Shown here: in pieces, positions 47,049-61,700 of the stretch
Numbering within the stretch: the first letter of the stretch is position 1
Layout of the letters: each line of letters opens with the position of its first letter
Origin: Mucor racemosus
Lineage: Eukaryota > Mucoromycota > Mucoromycetes > Mucorales > Mucoraceae
Assembly (NCBI GenBank): GCA_027405735.1
Contig: JAPEHQ010000003.1
Location: forward strand, 2,232,001 to 2,296,000
Direction: 5' to 3'
DNA length: 64,000 nt
The notes under the pieces: generated by a model
Databases searched by the model: none
Seen by the model: the letters and a program-made list of their open reading frames with translations, nothing else
What the model was told of the DNA's origin: nothing
Position numbers and translations under genes: made by a program

Positions 47049-47531
47049 TGCAGTAAAATATGGGTGTAAAAAGCGATAAAGAATACTGTTAAAATCCTTC
47101 TTTATTAAAATATGGATAATGTGCAATAAAATGGTTATTCTACGTCTCTATTTATATTATTTGGTGATTATTTACTATCTTGCAATTGCATTGCAATTGT
47201 CAACGATTCCATTAATTTTGAGTATAAATGTTGGGTTGTTTGGTTATTGATTTGGTGGATCAAGAACGGTGTTTTAAATATAGTTTGTCAATCATGCTTT
47301 CAGAACAGCCCTTACTTGTTCTACTTGATAAGCATGTACTTTTTGTATCTTTTATTTAGGATATCCCACATTACTTTAGTATTTTAGCATCTCTTATTTG
47401 AGTATTATACCCTTGCTATCTTTATGCAATTGTCTATTTACTATATAGTCTTATCTTTGATAGCATGGTTTCAAATGAGATGACATTTAATTTAGGTATT
47501 TTATGATGGGAATCTAGCTTAGTTCACTTCA
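47049..47531 (-). repeat. 5' LTR of the chromovirus
   Basis: 483 bp, identical by eye to 41163-41645. In element sense, TATAAATAG (plus-strand 47145-47153) is a likely TATA box. An AATAAA (47101-47106) lies just upstream of the proposed transcript start region, implying a very short R/U5. Confidence 0.95.
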
Positions 47532-47536
47532 AATAG

Positions 47537-48633
47537 AACAAAAGGTTACGATTTCCCTCAAGCTTTTGAAAAAATAGATGTAAAACATGTTGCACTACAG
47601 CTTTGGCTACGCATGAAGAGGACATTCATTTATTAATTTTGGTAGTTGTCATTGCCATATATGCTGGCTTTAGCTATTTCTCATCTGAAATGATCTATTA
47701 AGCCATAAAATCTTACTTCAAAAAGTAGAAATTTGATACCTACAATTTAACTAGAAAATTAATGGAATATCAAAATGTTGATTCTCAATACTGTTTCAAC
47801 TGTAATATATATTTAAAAGTTTTAGTATGTTTGGATCAATATTCATCGCTTACAAGCATTTTTTAAGTTACTTTATTTTTTTTAAGCCGAGGAAAAGGGA
47901 TTTTTTTCAAAAACGTGCGCTGAAATCCTTCAAAAACAGCTGTTAGCTAATGAAATCATGATATGTTATTTATATATTTACTATGCATTAAGTGCAGCTT
48001 CGAAATTCAATTTCGAATCATTATTTGATCTAACAAAAATTTCCAAAAAATATACGAAACAACTTATACAAAATAGTTTAAACAGGTATTACGTGTTTTC
48101 ATTTCCCTATTTTCATAGCGTCTTTAGGAGGTTGAGCCTTTGCAATTCTGTAAATTAACACTAGACGCACCTATCATTGTAACGGGAGCTCGTCATTTTG
48201 ATCCATTTCGGCGAGAACTGGTAAGCTTACTGACCTTAGTAAGTGTAAATAACTGGCAACCAACTTGTTGCTCAAACTTACTGAATGCTCAATGACCCAT
48301 GGAAGCTGATATCTGATATCTGATATTATATTAGAAGATGCTATAATAAAAAATAATCTGTTAAAAATACATTTTATTGATTTACTAATGCTTTCTATTT
48401 ATATGTTTCTAAATGGTTGTATGATTATGCTAATAATCATACAAATACTGTATGTTGGGGTATAAACATGAATTAGAGAGAGATTATATAGTATGTAATA
48501 TATGAGATTGGGGTAATTGGTGAGTTTGAATATATCTGATTTAGATGTTGGAATTGTCTTTGCTTTGTTGTTTCATATTATGGTTCTTATTTATTGATAT
48601 TTGTTGTTATTAATGCTGATGGTTTGGTATTAC
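47537..48633. other. AT-rich intergenic region
   Basis: About 1.1 kb between the chromovirus and the solo LTR. A 66-codon frame at 47958-48158 has no recognised family. Slightly GC-richer sequence near 48170-48240 has no identifiable function. Confidence 0.4.
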
Positions 48634-48930
48634 TGATCTATCAGAATTAGGAATTACCGAATTACCAATTTAGAACATCTGTCAAACCATGATGTTCAAC
48701 ATGCAAGTCAAGCAAGATCATATTCCATGCGTCTATCATCATGCTACTATTGAATCATAGAAGCATGATTCCAATATATCCACACAATATCCAAATGCTC
48801 ATTCTAATTATATTATCACTCACATTTAATACACTCATTCAATTAGTATATAAACCCCCTCTAGAAGCTCATAATAAAACGGTACTTTTTCATTTGATTA
48901 ATTTTATACGATTTACCTTTCGATAAATCA
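48634..48930 (+). mobile_element. Solo LTR (297 bp), TSD ATTAC
   Basis: TGATCTATCAG ... GATAAATCA, flanked by ATTAC at 48629-48633 and 48931-48935. Nearly identical by eye to 23023-23319, and unrelated to the chromovirus LTRs nearby. TATATAAACCCCC and AATAAA signals are present. Confidence 0.92.
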
Positions 48931-49129
48931 ATTACATTTAGTATTAGCTACTAAATGTTATTTCATTTGAATTTAAATAATCGACGTCAAATTTTAATGA
49001 TTGCACCTGAATCTATAGCTGTTAGACATTTGACATACCATCTGATATACTTGTAATATTTATTTATGCTTATTATGCCCATATAAGATGGCAGATTACT
49101 TGGATCAGCATTCATAAAAATCATTTTTT

Positions 49130-50735
49130 TTGATTGATTTCAATAAAAGTGCGAAGTATGTTATAGGCGCATTTTGGGAATAATTTTGTCTACAGACAGT
49201 AGATTTTAAACGCTACTGTGTGAGATCATCACGTCAAAGATTTGTATCTACTTTCATATAAAACTGGAATTTTTTAGGGTCAAAATTCGCAGAGATACGG
49301 TTTTTGTTGTAGGTTTTTACCGTTGTAAAAAAGTAAGTTTCAAATAGTTTTAGAAGGCTTCTTTCGAATTTTTTATCAAACACTGAGTCGAATTTCGTCA
49401 AATCTTCAAAGAAGACGTACCTTCCCTCAATGAGTCATTGATGTCTCTCGGAAAATAGGAATATTAATGCCAGAATATAAGCAAACTGACCAAAGATTGA
49501 TCAGTAATTTGACCAAGGTTGACATAAAATTGATTATACAAAATTGAGCATCTAAATATTGAAGTATTAATTTTTTTTTATTTGAAAAATATATCTAGTT
49601 GAAAGGTAATCTATATTTTTTGTTTCAGCAAAAAATATTGATTTTTCGTCGAGATAATCAAAATAATAGTTCACACTACAGCTTACAGTTTATGCTAACT
49701 GAGTTCCAAGTTTTTTTTGCAAAACATGATCGAAAAATGATGAAAAAACAAAATTGTTTACTGGATCAAGAACTGCAAAGTAAGTCCACCTAGCGTATTA
49801 AATAGTTTTTGTACAGTTTTGAATTCTGCATCCATCGAAATAAAAGTCAGACAAACATTTCACATTAAATTTTGCGTAAAATGTAATTGAAGCTTTGGAG
49901 GTTTTTTGAAGATACACATCACTTTTTATAAGCATATTCAAAATATAATAAACGACAATGATGCGCAAACAAATTATCTACCGATCGAGCTATTATTTAG
50001 CTTTTTAGCTACATTTTCTGTAGAGAAAACGATATTTTTGTCCAAATTTTTTCAGTTTCAGAATTTGGGATGAGGGTATACAAGGGGAAAATGAACGGCA
50101 GAAATGGAGGTACCTTTTTGTGCACATTTTTGACAATATCTCGACGAAAAATCAATATTTTAAAAAACTCTAAATTGAGTCTGAGAGAGCTCAACGAGCT
50201 TGATGACATGAATGAAAAAAAATGTTGCTCAGTTTAGCCAATATTTTGAAACCTACTATAGAAATGCCAAAAAAAATGAAAAAAAAATAAAAGTGCTCAG
50301 AATATTTTTATATTTAAATATGTTATAGAGCACGTCAAAACAAGTAAGTTTTATTATTAAGAAGTGTTAGCATAGCTTAATGTTTTCTAGAGATATGAAG
50401 CCTCAAAGTTTTTAATCCATTAGCAGTGAAATACGCGTAAAAAATCTGAAACCTTAGCACTGAAAAATTAATAACACCTGCAAAAAGTAGGATATTTCCG
50501 GATACTTGTTTTTGGATTAAAGCTGAACATCTCAGGTACATTGGCATATAATTTTATCTTGGTGTTATTTAGTGAAAAAAAAAGTAGAGCAGGGATGAAA
50601 AATGAGACCCAGTTTTCAAGCAAAACGCAGTGAATCCTATTTGTTTGTGATATATAGAACAAATTTAGGGGCAGGAAACATAATTTCATCAATTGATATA
50701 TATTTAGTTGTGCAGTGATCTCGTGACCTATTTAA
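49130..50735 (+). repeat. Dispersed repeat family, copy 3 (longest)
   Basis: Most complete copy of the unnamed family (others at 2880-4040 and, inverted, 17720-19200). Landmarks: a CTCTCGGAAAATAG segment near 49446, a TTTTTCGTCGAGATAATC motif at about 49640, its inverse GATATCTCGACG-type motif at 50131-50162 about 475 bp later, and TACGCGTAAAA near 50432. No open frame is shared among copies, and terminal repeats or target duplications were not found. Nature unknown. Confidence 0.7.
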
Positions 50736-51157
50736 TGCCATTGTATGGACAAGATGTGGTAACTAAAATAGTCTTTGATGTTTGGATCCTTTTTCGCATG
50801 CTTTCTGATCCATTTTATTATTAAAGTTAGTCATTGATTATGATGTGTAAAATATACATATGAGAGTTAATTGATATTTAAAATGTGTGTTTATCATATT
50901 TGACACGCGTTATCACATTTGGAATCGATAATAGTAACAATTTTCAGCACGCGTACCGTCATCGCAGATGTGAAACGATATTCTTCGTGAGAAAATTCTA
51001 TATGTCTCCTGAAGAACCTTAACTTTAAAATGATACTGTAATAACAAATACATGAATATAGGTCAAGAAAAGACGAAAATTTTATAGTAATAATATACAA
51101 AAGCAATGGTTTGAAAAATAATTTTCCTAGAAATATATAAATAATGATTTTATGCGA

Positions 51158-52492
<1,335 letters not shown>

Positions 52493-52697
52493 TTATATTT
52501 GAGATAAAAAGATAAAAATGAAATTTATCAAGCAACTATTTATACTTGATGTTACAGAAGATGGATAAGATAGATGTGACTTTATTATGCTAAACGCTTG
52601 AGCGATCCATCATTAGAAAAATCGAAAACTTGTTTAGAGAAAAGTATCATTTTCCAAAGAAAGGATCTATGCTTCGAATCTCCGACAAATTTCCTTT

Positions 52698-53930
52698 TTA
52701 GGTAATATTGGTTGATGGAAGAAACTTTAAAATTATTGAAATGTGGGGTTTAGTATATTTAGATGAGTAATGGTATATAGGAAATGCTTACATTAAATTG
52801 GATTGTGTCTAGCTTACCGAGAGGCCCTTCAATCTGGAACTATCAAAAACGTAAGTATTAAAAATATATAAAAAGAAAAAAAAAAAGCTTACAAATAACC
52901 GAAGGGCACCATTACTATACATCTCAAGTGATACTTCATTTGACAAATCGAGAGCTCTTTTACATTGTACGATATGGGAATAAAGGTAGCTAGTAGATTA
53001 TCATCAAATCAGTCACTTTTTGTTTTTTAGATTATCAAATCTCTGTGTAACTATTCCTCTTTTTGTTACCTAAATGTCAATTCTCGATTGCATATAAAAT
53101 TAATAAAAGGCTCAGAATCTTGAGGGCAATCGGCCTCAGTCAATAGATCAGCACCTTCAGCCACGACTTTGAAAGGAGGATCATTAGGAGACATGGTTAA
53201 GCTGACTTTATCGTATCCAGAATCCAAATCATTCATTAAATCTTTGAACCAAATGGACTAAGGCATCTAGAAATGTCAACAGATTTGGTTGATTATCGAT
53301 GAATATCAACTTACTTTCATAATCATACGCTGAGATTCTTCACCTGTAGATTCTTCAAATTGCAATTGAGTACTTTCCTCTTCTGGTTCAAAAGGGATCA
53401 ATTCACATTTCATGGTTTGATGTTGTTGACTGTTTGGTTCTCGAATTAAACGTCTAAAAGTTTTGGAAATTAATAATACACAAGGGGTTATTTTTGCGAA
53501 ATACATACCTTAATGTAAGGTATGAACCTGTCCCATCATACATTACTTCACAGTAATCGTTTGCTCCTTGTAATACATTAACAACTTCAGAAGCAGGCAA
53601 CATGATTCGAAGGCCGTTACTGAGAACATCAACCGGCAAACCAAAAGTGGGTATAATGGCACCTTCTTTAAAATTAAATATGTGAAATAAGTGCAATTTA
53701 AAATAGGCAATTGCTTTTACTGATCGTTGGTCTTCTACAGTTAAAATAACACCTTCATCATGAATGTACATTGATACTACCTAATAGTAATTAATCAGTG
53801 CATTTTCTTTCGTATTTTCTACTGAGAAGATTACATTTTTAATATCTAATGTTTTTATTAGTTTCAATACATGCCGAACGTTCTTTATAACACCATAAAA
53901 TTGAACAGAATCATCGATAGTATAATCCAT
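52698..53930 (-). CDS. RAD1: RAD1, 9-1-1 checkpoint clamp subunit
   Basis: Subunit of the Rad9-Rad1-Hus1 DNA-damage clamp (RAD17 in budding yeast). Exons, minus strand: 53930-53835, 53780-53509, 53453-53315, 53257-53070, 52989-52893, 52839-52792, 52724-52698; 289 codons (288 residues), the usual size. It has the PCNA-like Rad1 signature: FYGVIKNVRHVLKLIKT, then GVILTVEDQRSVKAIAY, a strand YCEVMYDGTGSYLTL, SIWFKDLMNDLDS, LTMSPNDPPFKV and EMYSNGALRLFFQIEGPLGK. The final 27-nt exon is chosen to end in FLPSTNIT. Reading through the last donor instead adds VSISYIPLLI and stops near 52762. The gene is divergent from NOB1, with 180 bp between start codons. Confidence 0.88.
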
Positions 53931-54110
53931 GTTTATATAACAATGATTGGCTTGCAAGAACGAATGTCGCTCCAGTCCCTTTTTTGCAAAGCAAAATGCA
54001 AACGATTAGAAAGCATTTCGATGTGACCATCTAAGTGACCTTTATTCATTATCCAAAAGATTTTTTCGTTTCGATATTTGAGAAAATCTTTCATCTTTGA
54101 TAACAAAATC
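53931..54110. promoter_or_regulatory. Divergent RAD1 / NOB1 promoter
   Basis: 180 bp between the two start codons must carry both promoters and leaders. It includes a T-run near 54058-54066. No canonical TATA is seen for NOB1; a TATATAA lies at about 53934-53940 next to the RAD1 start. No specific factor site named. Confidence 0.45.
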
Positions 54111-55619
54111 ATGTCAGAATCAACAGAAGCAGCTCCTGTCGCCGCCGTCGAGCAACAACAACAACAACAACAAGAACAACAACAACAGGTTGATACACAA
54201 TCAAATGCTACTTTGAAATGTCTTGTTATCGATACAAATGCCATCATCAATGGTATGTCATTGAGAAGCATGGCCGAGGAATTTTACACTTGTCCCGAAG
54301 TTCTTTACGAACTTCGTAGTGCTCATTCTAGAGAATTCTTATCTCGTTTGCCATTTGAATTAAAGATTTTGAATCCTACCGAAGAAGCTATCAAGTTTGG
54401 TAATTCACAATGATTTAGATTCATGCCGATCATTTTAAAAGACTGACATTTCTTGTTGCCATAGTAACTGAATTTTCTAAAAAGACTGGTGATTTTGGTG
54501 TCCTTTCACAACCTGATTTACAAGTACTTGCTCTTACATATACTTTAGAAAAGAGAGAAAATGGAGATGTTAATATTCGTCAAGAACCTCTTACTGTAAG
54601 CTGCTTTTCTTTTTGTGATATATTGGTTGAGATTTTAGCTGACATTTCATTGTATAAAATAGTCTAGACCTAGTGGATCTCTTCCCAGTGCACCTCCACC
54701 AATGTCTTACTTTAAGAGACCTCAATTAGAAAAACAAGTAGATGAAGATGGCTGGGAAATTGCTACTAATACAAAGAGAGCACCTGCTAAAAAATACAAC
54801 AATACTCCTAAAAAGATTTTGCCTGTTGTCAAGAAAGAAGAGCCCAAAAAGGAAGAGATCAAGAAGGAAGAAGAACCAAAAAAGACAGAAGAAGATGATC
54901 TTACAGAATCAATTCAAAAGGTTGAAATTACTGAAAAAACACCTCAAGTTCCTTTGACAGAAGATGATTCCGATTCAGATGGTGGAGAATGGATTACACC
55001 GGATAATGTAGATGAATATAAAGCAGCTGAAATTGGTGTCACTGCTGATGAACTTAAAAAGAAGGCTATCATGGCAGTTGGTTGTATGACAGCAGATTTT
55101 GCTATGCAAAATGTGTTGTTACAAATGAATTTAAATTTGGTATCTGCTGGCGGTTATAGAGTCAAGAAGATTAGAAATTCAGTGATGAGATGTCATGCTT
55201 GTTTCTTTGTTACCAATGACTTGGAAAAGAAATTCTGTCCTAAATGTGGAAATGCCACTCTTCAACGTGTTACATGCAGTACAAACAGTAAAGGTGAAAT
55301 TGCATACCACTTAAAAAAGAACTTTCAATACAGACTTCGTGGAACAGTATATGATATCCCACCCCCTAAAGGCGGCCGCAAAACTAATAACATTGTGTTA
55401 AGAGAAGATCAACGTGATTACATGAAAGCTACACAGAGAAAACAAAAGAAGAATGTCGTGGACATGTTTGACCCTGACTTTATCCCATTATATGGTAAAT
55501 TAGATACAAAAGAAGTGACAAATAACATGTTTGGTACCGACACTATTGGCTATGGTCGTAAAAACCCAAATTCCTCCAAAAAGAGAGTTGGCAAGAAGAA
55601 GAGAACTCACAATTTCTAA
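54111..55619 (+). CDS. NOB1: NOB1, 20S pre-rRNA D-site endonuclease
   Basis: Cleaves 20S pre-rRNA to form the 3' end of 18S rRNA during late 40S maturation. Exons 54111-54399, 54465-54595, 54663-55619; 459 codons (458 residues). A poly-Gln N-terminus precedes a PIN domain with LVIDTNAIING (Asp41 metal ligand) and EVLYELR. A Lys/Glu-rich linker follows, then the Nob1 zinc ribbon (around residues 316-345) with C-x2-C and C-x2-C (RCHACFF and FCPKCGN). The C-terminal part has PPPKGGR, IVLREDQRDY, GRKNPN and a basic KKRVGKKKR end. Start at 54111 rather than an upstream non-ATG codon, because the ATG has good context and begins the acidic N-terminus usual in the family. Confidence 0.95.
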
Positions 55620-55783
55620 TCATTTTACTACACGTGATGACCCTTTTTTTTGTATTATGAATAAACACGGAGTTCAATGAATATAATGTTGTGTATTATA
55701 AAAAAACTAAACCTTTAGCCCTTTTTTCTTTTCTTCTCTAAATTCTTTTCCTATACTATATTTACTAAAAAAGGAGCAGAGGA

Positions 55784-58700
55784 ATGAGTGATAATGATAA
55801 CTTGCTCTCAATCTCTCAAAAATTATTAAAAAAAATATCTAATCGAACAACAAGTGACACTAATTCTGATACAAGCGACACTAATAATAATAATAACAAT
55901 AATATGGATAGCTCTCCTGAAATTCCAAGTAAGCTGACAAAATAAAAATACCAGAGTATAACACAAGTACGCGTGAGTCCAACTAACACATTAAATAGGC
56001 CCTCAGCTAACAGAACAAGGTAACGATAATCCTTTGAATGACACAGATTTTCAATTTTTAACAATAAAAAAGCATTTCAAAATGATTCGAGATTTAGAAA
56101 ATATGTACAACTAGTAGAGAAAAATTTACAGTCTTTTGATGCAGTGAATGAATGGGCAGATATCATCTCTTTCCTCGGTAGATTACTCAAAGTAAGCCAT
56201 TTTGGTCGAGATTTTTAATAGTGTTTACTAAATTTATCCCAAAAAAGTCATTCCAAGCATATCCTCAGTTTCCAATTATACCTCGCAAACAATTAGTTGC
56301 CAAGAGATTAGCTCAATGTTTAAATCCAGGTTTTCCCGCTGGTGTTCATCAAAAGACATTAGAAGTCTATGCCTTTATATTAAAGACAATCGGGGTAAAG
56401 TACTTTTCACTATGAGAAATATTGTATGATTTAATCTTTTATCATAGTCGGATCAATTGGCAGAGGATTTAGCATTATGGTCAACAGGTTTATTCCCTTT
56501 TGTACAATATGCTGCTACACATGTCAAGGTAATGCATTTATGTTGATTATTTCTGCTTGTCCTTTATTCACATTGTTCTATAGCCTCAATTGCTGACTAT
56601 TTTTGAAAGATATTATATTCCATTAAAGGGAAAGTTGCGACCTGCCATGAGGGGATTTATTATTGCATTGTTGCCGGCATTAGAAGAGGAAGGAAGTGAA
56701 TACTTTGATAAAGTAGTTTTATTGATTGAGAGCGTATCAGAAACTGTCGAACTACCTTTCTTTTATTCATGCATGTGGTTAGTTATGATCGGTAGTCCTA
56801 GTCTTCGTCCACCAGCATTAAATTATCTACTGAGAAAATTACCTAAAATTACAGATAGAGAAGGTAAAGATATTTGACAGACTATGAGTGTATTATACTG
56901 ATATCATCTTATTTAGCCGTTGCTTTAGTATTAGGTGGTAAGGAAAATGTCAGTCTGATGGTGAGAGCATTTGCAACTACATTAAATGATCAGCAACTAT
57001 TGGTACAACGTGGCATATTGGAATTATTGGTTCAAAATTTCATGTTAAAGAGTCGCATGATGCCTCATGATGATTTAGTAATTTTGATGAGAGCTGCTCT
57101 GGGTATTGTGCTTCGCAAAGATATGTCACTCAATAGAAGATTGTATGCATGGTTATTGGGAACTGAAGGGACAACGCAAGAACAAGTTTTGTATTTTAAT
57201 ACATTTGCTGAAAAACCTGCGACACAAGCAGTACGAAACATGTTGCAGACACAAAATCAACATTCAGATACATCAACTGAAATAGAACAACAAAGACCTT
57301 ATAAAATCTTGATTTCACTAATGGATAAATGGGAATTGGGACAACCTATTGTAAATAACATCTTTATTGATTCACTCATTAGTTTGAAATCAAACATGAA
57401 TTCAAAGCAACAAATGGAAGTAATGAAGACTGCAAATATGTGGATGGATATGGTGGAACCCTATCTTATTTGCATGAAATTATTTGAATTGATTGACACT
57501 TGCTTTCCTGGTACAACGACAACAAATACCAAAAAAACATCAAAATTTAGTGATACACTCGAAAGCTTGCGTTTGGTAGAATTCACGCTGGAGTCATTCC
57601 AATTTGCAGACGACGAGATCAAACACATCCATTTCCCATTAATCGTCGCAGCTCTTTGCAAAAAGTTGAACGATTCTTTGAAAAGCCCAAACTTTATCGA
57701 ACTTTTGCCTCAAGTGAGTCAATGTATTACATTAATTCTCAACATTTTGGAACGTTTACCTGAATCTGTGTATTTGAATCGTGCTGCACCTCGAATTGAA
57801 GATGCCAACAAAGAAGATCGAAAACAATTTACGTCTGATATGAATATTTTGAATTACGTGCGTGAATTCTATGGCATTGGAGGACAAGCATCACAACAAT
57901 CGCAACAGCATCTCTTGGAGATTGACGATGGAGATCAACCAGCAATAGAAAACAGTGAAGAGGCAGGCGATTTATCATCTTCTAGTAACATTTCTAAATC
58001 TCAACCTCAACATCAACCTTATCAAGCTCGCCCTGAATATGATCCTTTGCGTGGACAATTGCTAGTCAGAGAGATTTCTGATCATCTTGCTGGCTTCTTG
58101 ATTGATTTTGTCAATAGTTACATTATTGCAGATAATTTGTTGAGCGGCGTTGATGTTGGCGTAGAAGGCAAGCGATTGAAGCATATTGAACACCATTTGG
58201 AACGTGTGTTTTTGGCTACATGTACAGCTCTTACCATCATTGCCAAATATGCTGATGATACAGAATTTCAATTGGTGCGATCAGATGCATTGACAACTGT
58301 ATTACTTAAATGTTGTCAACAAGTACAAGTATTTGGCATAGTAGACGCTGGCCTATCTACCTTGACATTGCTTGCAAAACACAAACGTTTCATCAACCCG
58401 GCTATCCTCAAACATACATCACAAATCAAAGCCATCATGGACAAATTGTGGGGATTTCTGTCTCCTTCCTTGCAATTACTGCATATGCGGACTGTAGAAT
58501 TATTATGGCAGTTAATTGATGCTTCGTTACCTCATCAAATCGAAACTATCATTTCTAATTACATTATACATCCCGAAAATGATCAAGAAAAGCTTAGCAA
58601 TTATGAGAAATTTGGCATTGTATGGGAGCTATCTGATAATATGCCAGAGGCAAGTGTGGTATTTTCAAGACCCATGTTCATGATGCTGGATTTATTGAGA

Positions 58701-61700
58701 GATGGTGCATCACCTTTGGATCGCAGAGCAGGAGATTTGTGGATTCGATGTCATTTAAAGAGTTATGTACGGCTTTTAGAGCCATTTTTATTGACCATGC
58801 TAGATCAGCATATTTTGCGTCGACCTGCGAATCTCAGTGTAGAATGGCAAAATCAACAATTGAAGAAGAAAATGCAAAACAAAACCACACACATTTCATA
58901 TTTTGTTTATTTGAAAGCTTTTAATACAGATATTATTGATTATATGTTTACAACTTTAATAACGCTTATAACATTTGGTGGTCTCAATGTACTAAAAACA
59001 TGCAAAAACCACACTGTAGACAATGAAGGAAAAATTGGGAAAATCGCACAAGCAACATTAGAATATGATACAAGCAAGTCTTTAACATTTTTAGATCTTC
59101 TAGTATTGATTGCTATCAGGTAATTCAATATTAGGGTGAGGGTTAAGGTTAGGGCTTCAATTATTAAACATTTGATGTGTAGATTTGTAGAAACTGAACC
59201 TAGAGAAACCATAGCAAACACACTTGGCAAAGCTATATGTAGCATTCAACTTCACGCAGCTGATTTACTATATCTTATTATCTCAAAACTCGACTTTGTC
59301 AACATGAAGCTCGTTCAGCAAGTGCAAATGGCAGTTTTGCATAAACTTTTATTTTGTATTACTCAACAAAACTTGGATTTACAACAGAAACTCTTGCATT
59401 TACTACATGCTTGTTTAGCCATTACTTGTGCAAGTACAACACATAAAGATAAATCTACTAATGGACATCAAAAGAAAAGTTCTGTCGATAGTATCAACTC
59501 TATCCAAAGCAATCAACAACTACAATATCCGAATGAAGCTATTTCACTTATTCAGGCTTCTTCAGATTTGTATATTAAATGTATTACAGATGCCCTTTCA
59601 ATGTCTAGTAATCGTGGTATGCTTCAACATTGGATGGATTTTGTTTTGGCTACGCTTCCATACATTAAACATGGTTTCCGTACTTTAATTGTCCCTGTAT
59701 TGATGTCTATTTGTCATCAAATCAATTTACGATGTGATATTATCGAAATTGCGATTCATGAAAAACCAAATTCATCATCGTACGCATCAGCCGAGAAGGA
59801 GGCTATGGTACTCTTGATGGGCCTTGAAAAGATGTTGATGTTTTGCTTAACGGAACGTGTATTAAACGATGAATGGTTTATAAATGCAAGCACAGATCTA
59901 CCTATCCCTCGTATACCTGATAATTCTGCATTGGTCGGGTTTACTCAAGTAGTTCATGGTGAAGAACACCTCAAATTGAATGACAAACCAAGAGATATCA
60001 TGATGTTTCATTTGCCCATCATATTGCAGATTTTATTAAATACATGGAATGCATTCAGAAGACCTCAGTGGGATGAGCAGACCATGCTATCTATGGGTGA
60101 TGCTAAGGTAGATGCTATTTTACATAGCTTTTCTTATGCAGCAGATCAAGCAAAAGGCAGATTGGAAACTATTTTTGAGAAATTATTCAAATACTCTACA
60201 GTAGATTTTGTAGAAGGATTAACCGAAATATTTTACATGGAGAATCCTTCAGCATTAGAATTTGATCAAACACCTGTACAAGAAGAACATTTCGGAACTA
60301 TTGCTTTGGATATATTGTCATACACACCATCAAGCACACCTCAGCATGTTATTTCTACACTTTTGGAGAGCATTCGTCAAAGAACACCTGGTACATATCA
60401 AAATAGACGCAGAAAGATCTTGAGACAAGGCAAATTGTGAGTATTTATGTATATATTTTATACATGACATACTAATTACATTCATAGAACGGATACTTCT
60501 ATATTGAGATTTGCCGAAATCTATTGCGGTTACATCAAGAATCCCGAGTCTATTGTCTTGTTATGGCCAATTATTCATTCATTCTCTAAGGATTATTTAT
60601 CACAAGCTAATACCTACAAGATATTCTTACCTAGTTTAATGAGATTTTTAACTGTAGCTTTAGAAGAATTATCTAAATCTAATGGATATGAGCAAGATAA
60701 ACGTATTCGCAAAGATGCTCAAGAATTGTATCAAAGATGCATTGATTATTGTATATTGATTTCTGGAAAGTCATTTGATCAAAGTCTCTGGATGCGTGGT
60801 AGAAGCACAATTTATGATGATGGTGATGACACATCATCGATTCATACAGTAGAATCTAATGAAATACATTATAATCAACTTACAAATCATAGTAATAATA
60901 GCACCGCATCTAATACAACCGAAACTATGACAAGAAATGTATCTATCAGTAATGTTTCAGATATGGAAAAGAAAGCAAGCTGGAAATTAAGAGAAGATAT
61001 TATGATAAACCAAGTAAATCAATACCTTGCTCACCAAGTTATACCACGCCTTCGCCAACTTATTGGAGATAATGACAAGATCAATTCTTTATTAAACAAT
61101 ATGGTGTATTATGTTGTAGGACCTTGCTTGAAATCCAAGACTAAAAGCCCTGTTGTATTGGATCAATTGTGCGAAATGGCTCGCATGCCATTTACCTATA
61201 AAACATGGAGAAAAGAGATTTGGGAAGTGTTTATTGATAACCGATTCTTTTATATGAACAGTGCAACATGTAAGAAGTGGCTCGGCATCATTCAAACAGC
61301 ATTTTCCATTGAAAAAGAAAGAATGACAGAGTTAATGGCGCGTATTACCACCTCACCATCCAATACATTCTTTTCCAACAAGGATCAGGAAACGCTAAAC
61401 CGATCACTCAATTTAAGAAGATTATCATTCGTATTATTTGCAGGTTCAAGAGATCAATATATTCCACAATTGCCAATTATTCAAGAGAAAATTGTAGAAT
61501 TGCTTAAATTGGATCATGGTGAAATGGTTCATATGGAAATTTACCTTTGTTTACGTATTATTTTGATGCGATTTTCACAGAAACATCTCATGAACTTTTG
61601 GCCCTTGTTGATTACAGAATTAATGCGTTTATTTAATTCATTTGTATATAATGATCTTCAAGATCGATCTGAAGAAGCTCAGATTGCACTTGCCGGTTGT

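Larger units (their letters stand above)
41158..47536 (-). mobile_element. Complete Ty3/gypsy chromovirus with identical LTRs
   Basis: LTR retrotransposon on the minus strand, 41163-47531 (6369 bp), flanked by a perfect 5-bp target duplication AATAG at 41158-41162 and 47532-47536. Both LTRs are 483 bp (TG...CA ends) and read identically by eye. One uninterrupted gag-pol frame fills the interior, with a purine-rich tract next to the 3' LTR and an unusual primer site next to the 5' LTR. The order protease, RT, RNase H, integrase, chromodomain defines the chromovirus clade of Metaviridae in fungi. Intact frame plus identical LTRs imply very recent insertion and possible current activity. It sits just upstream of the COA4-like gene. 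Confidence 0.97.

Noticed and set aside
47958..48158. 66-codon frame between the chromovirus and the solo LTR
   Set aside because: Short and AT-driven, with no recognisable motif or splice partners.
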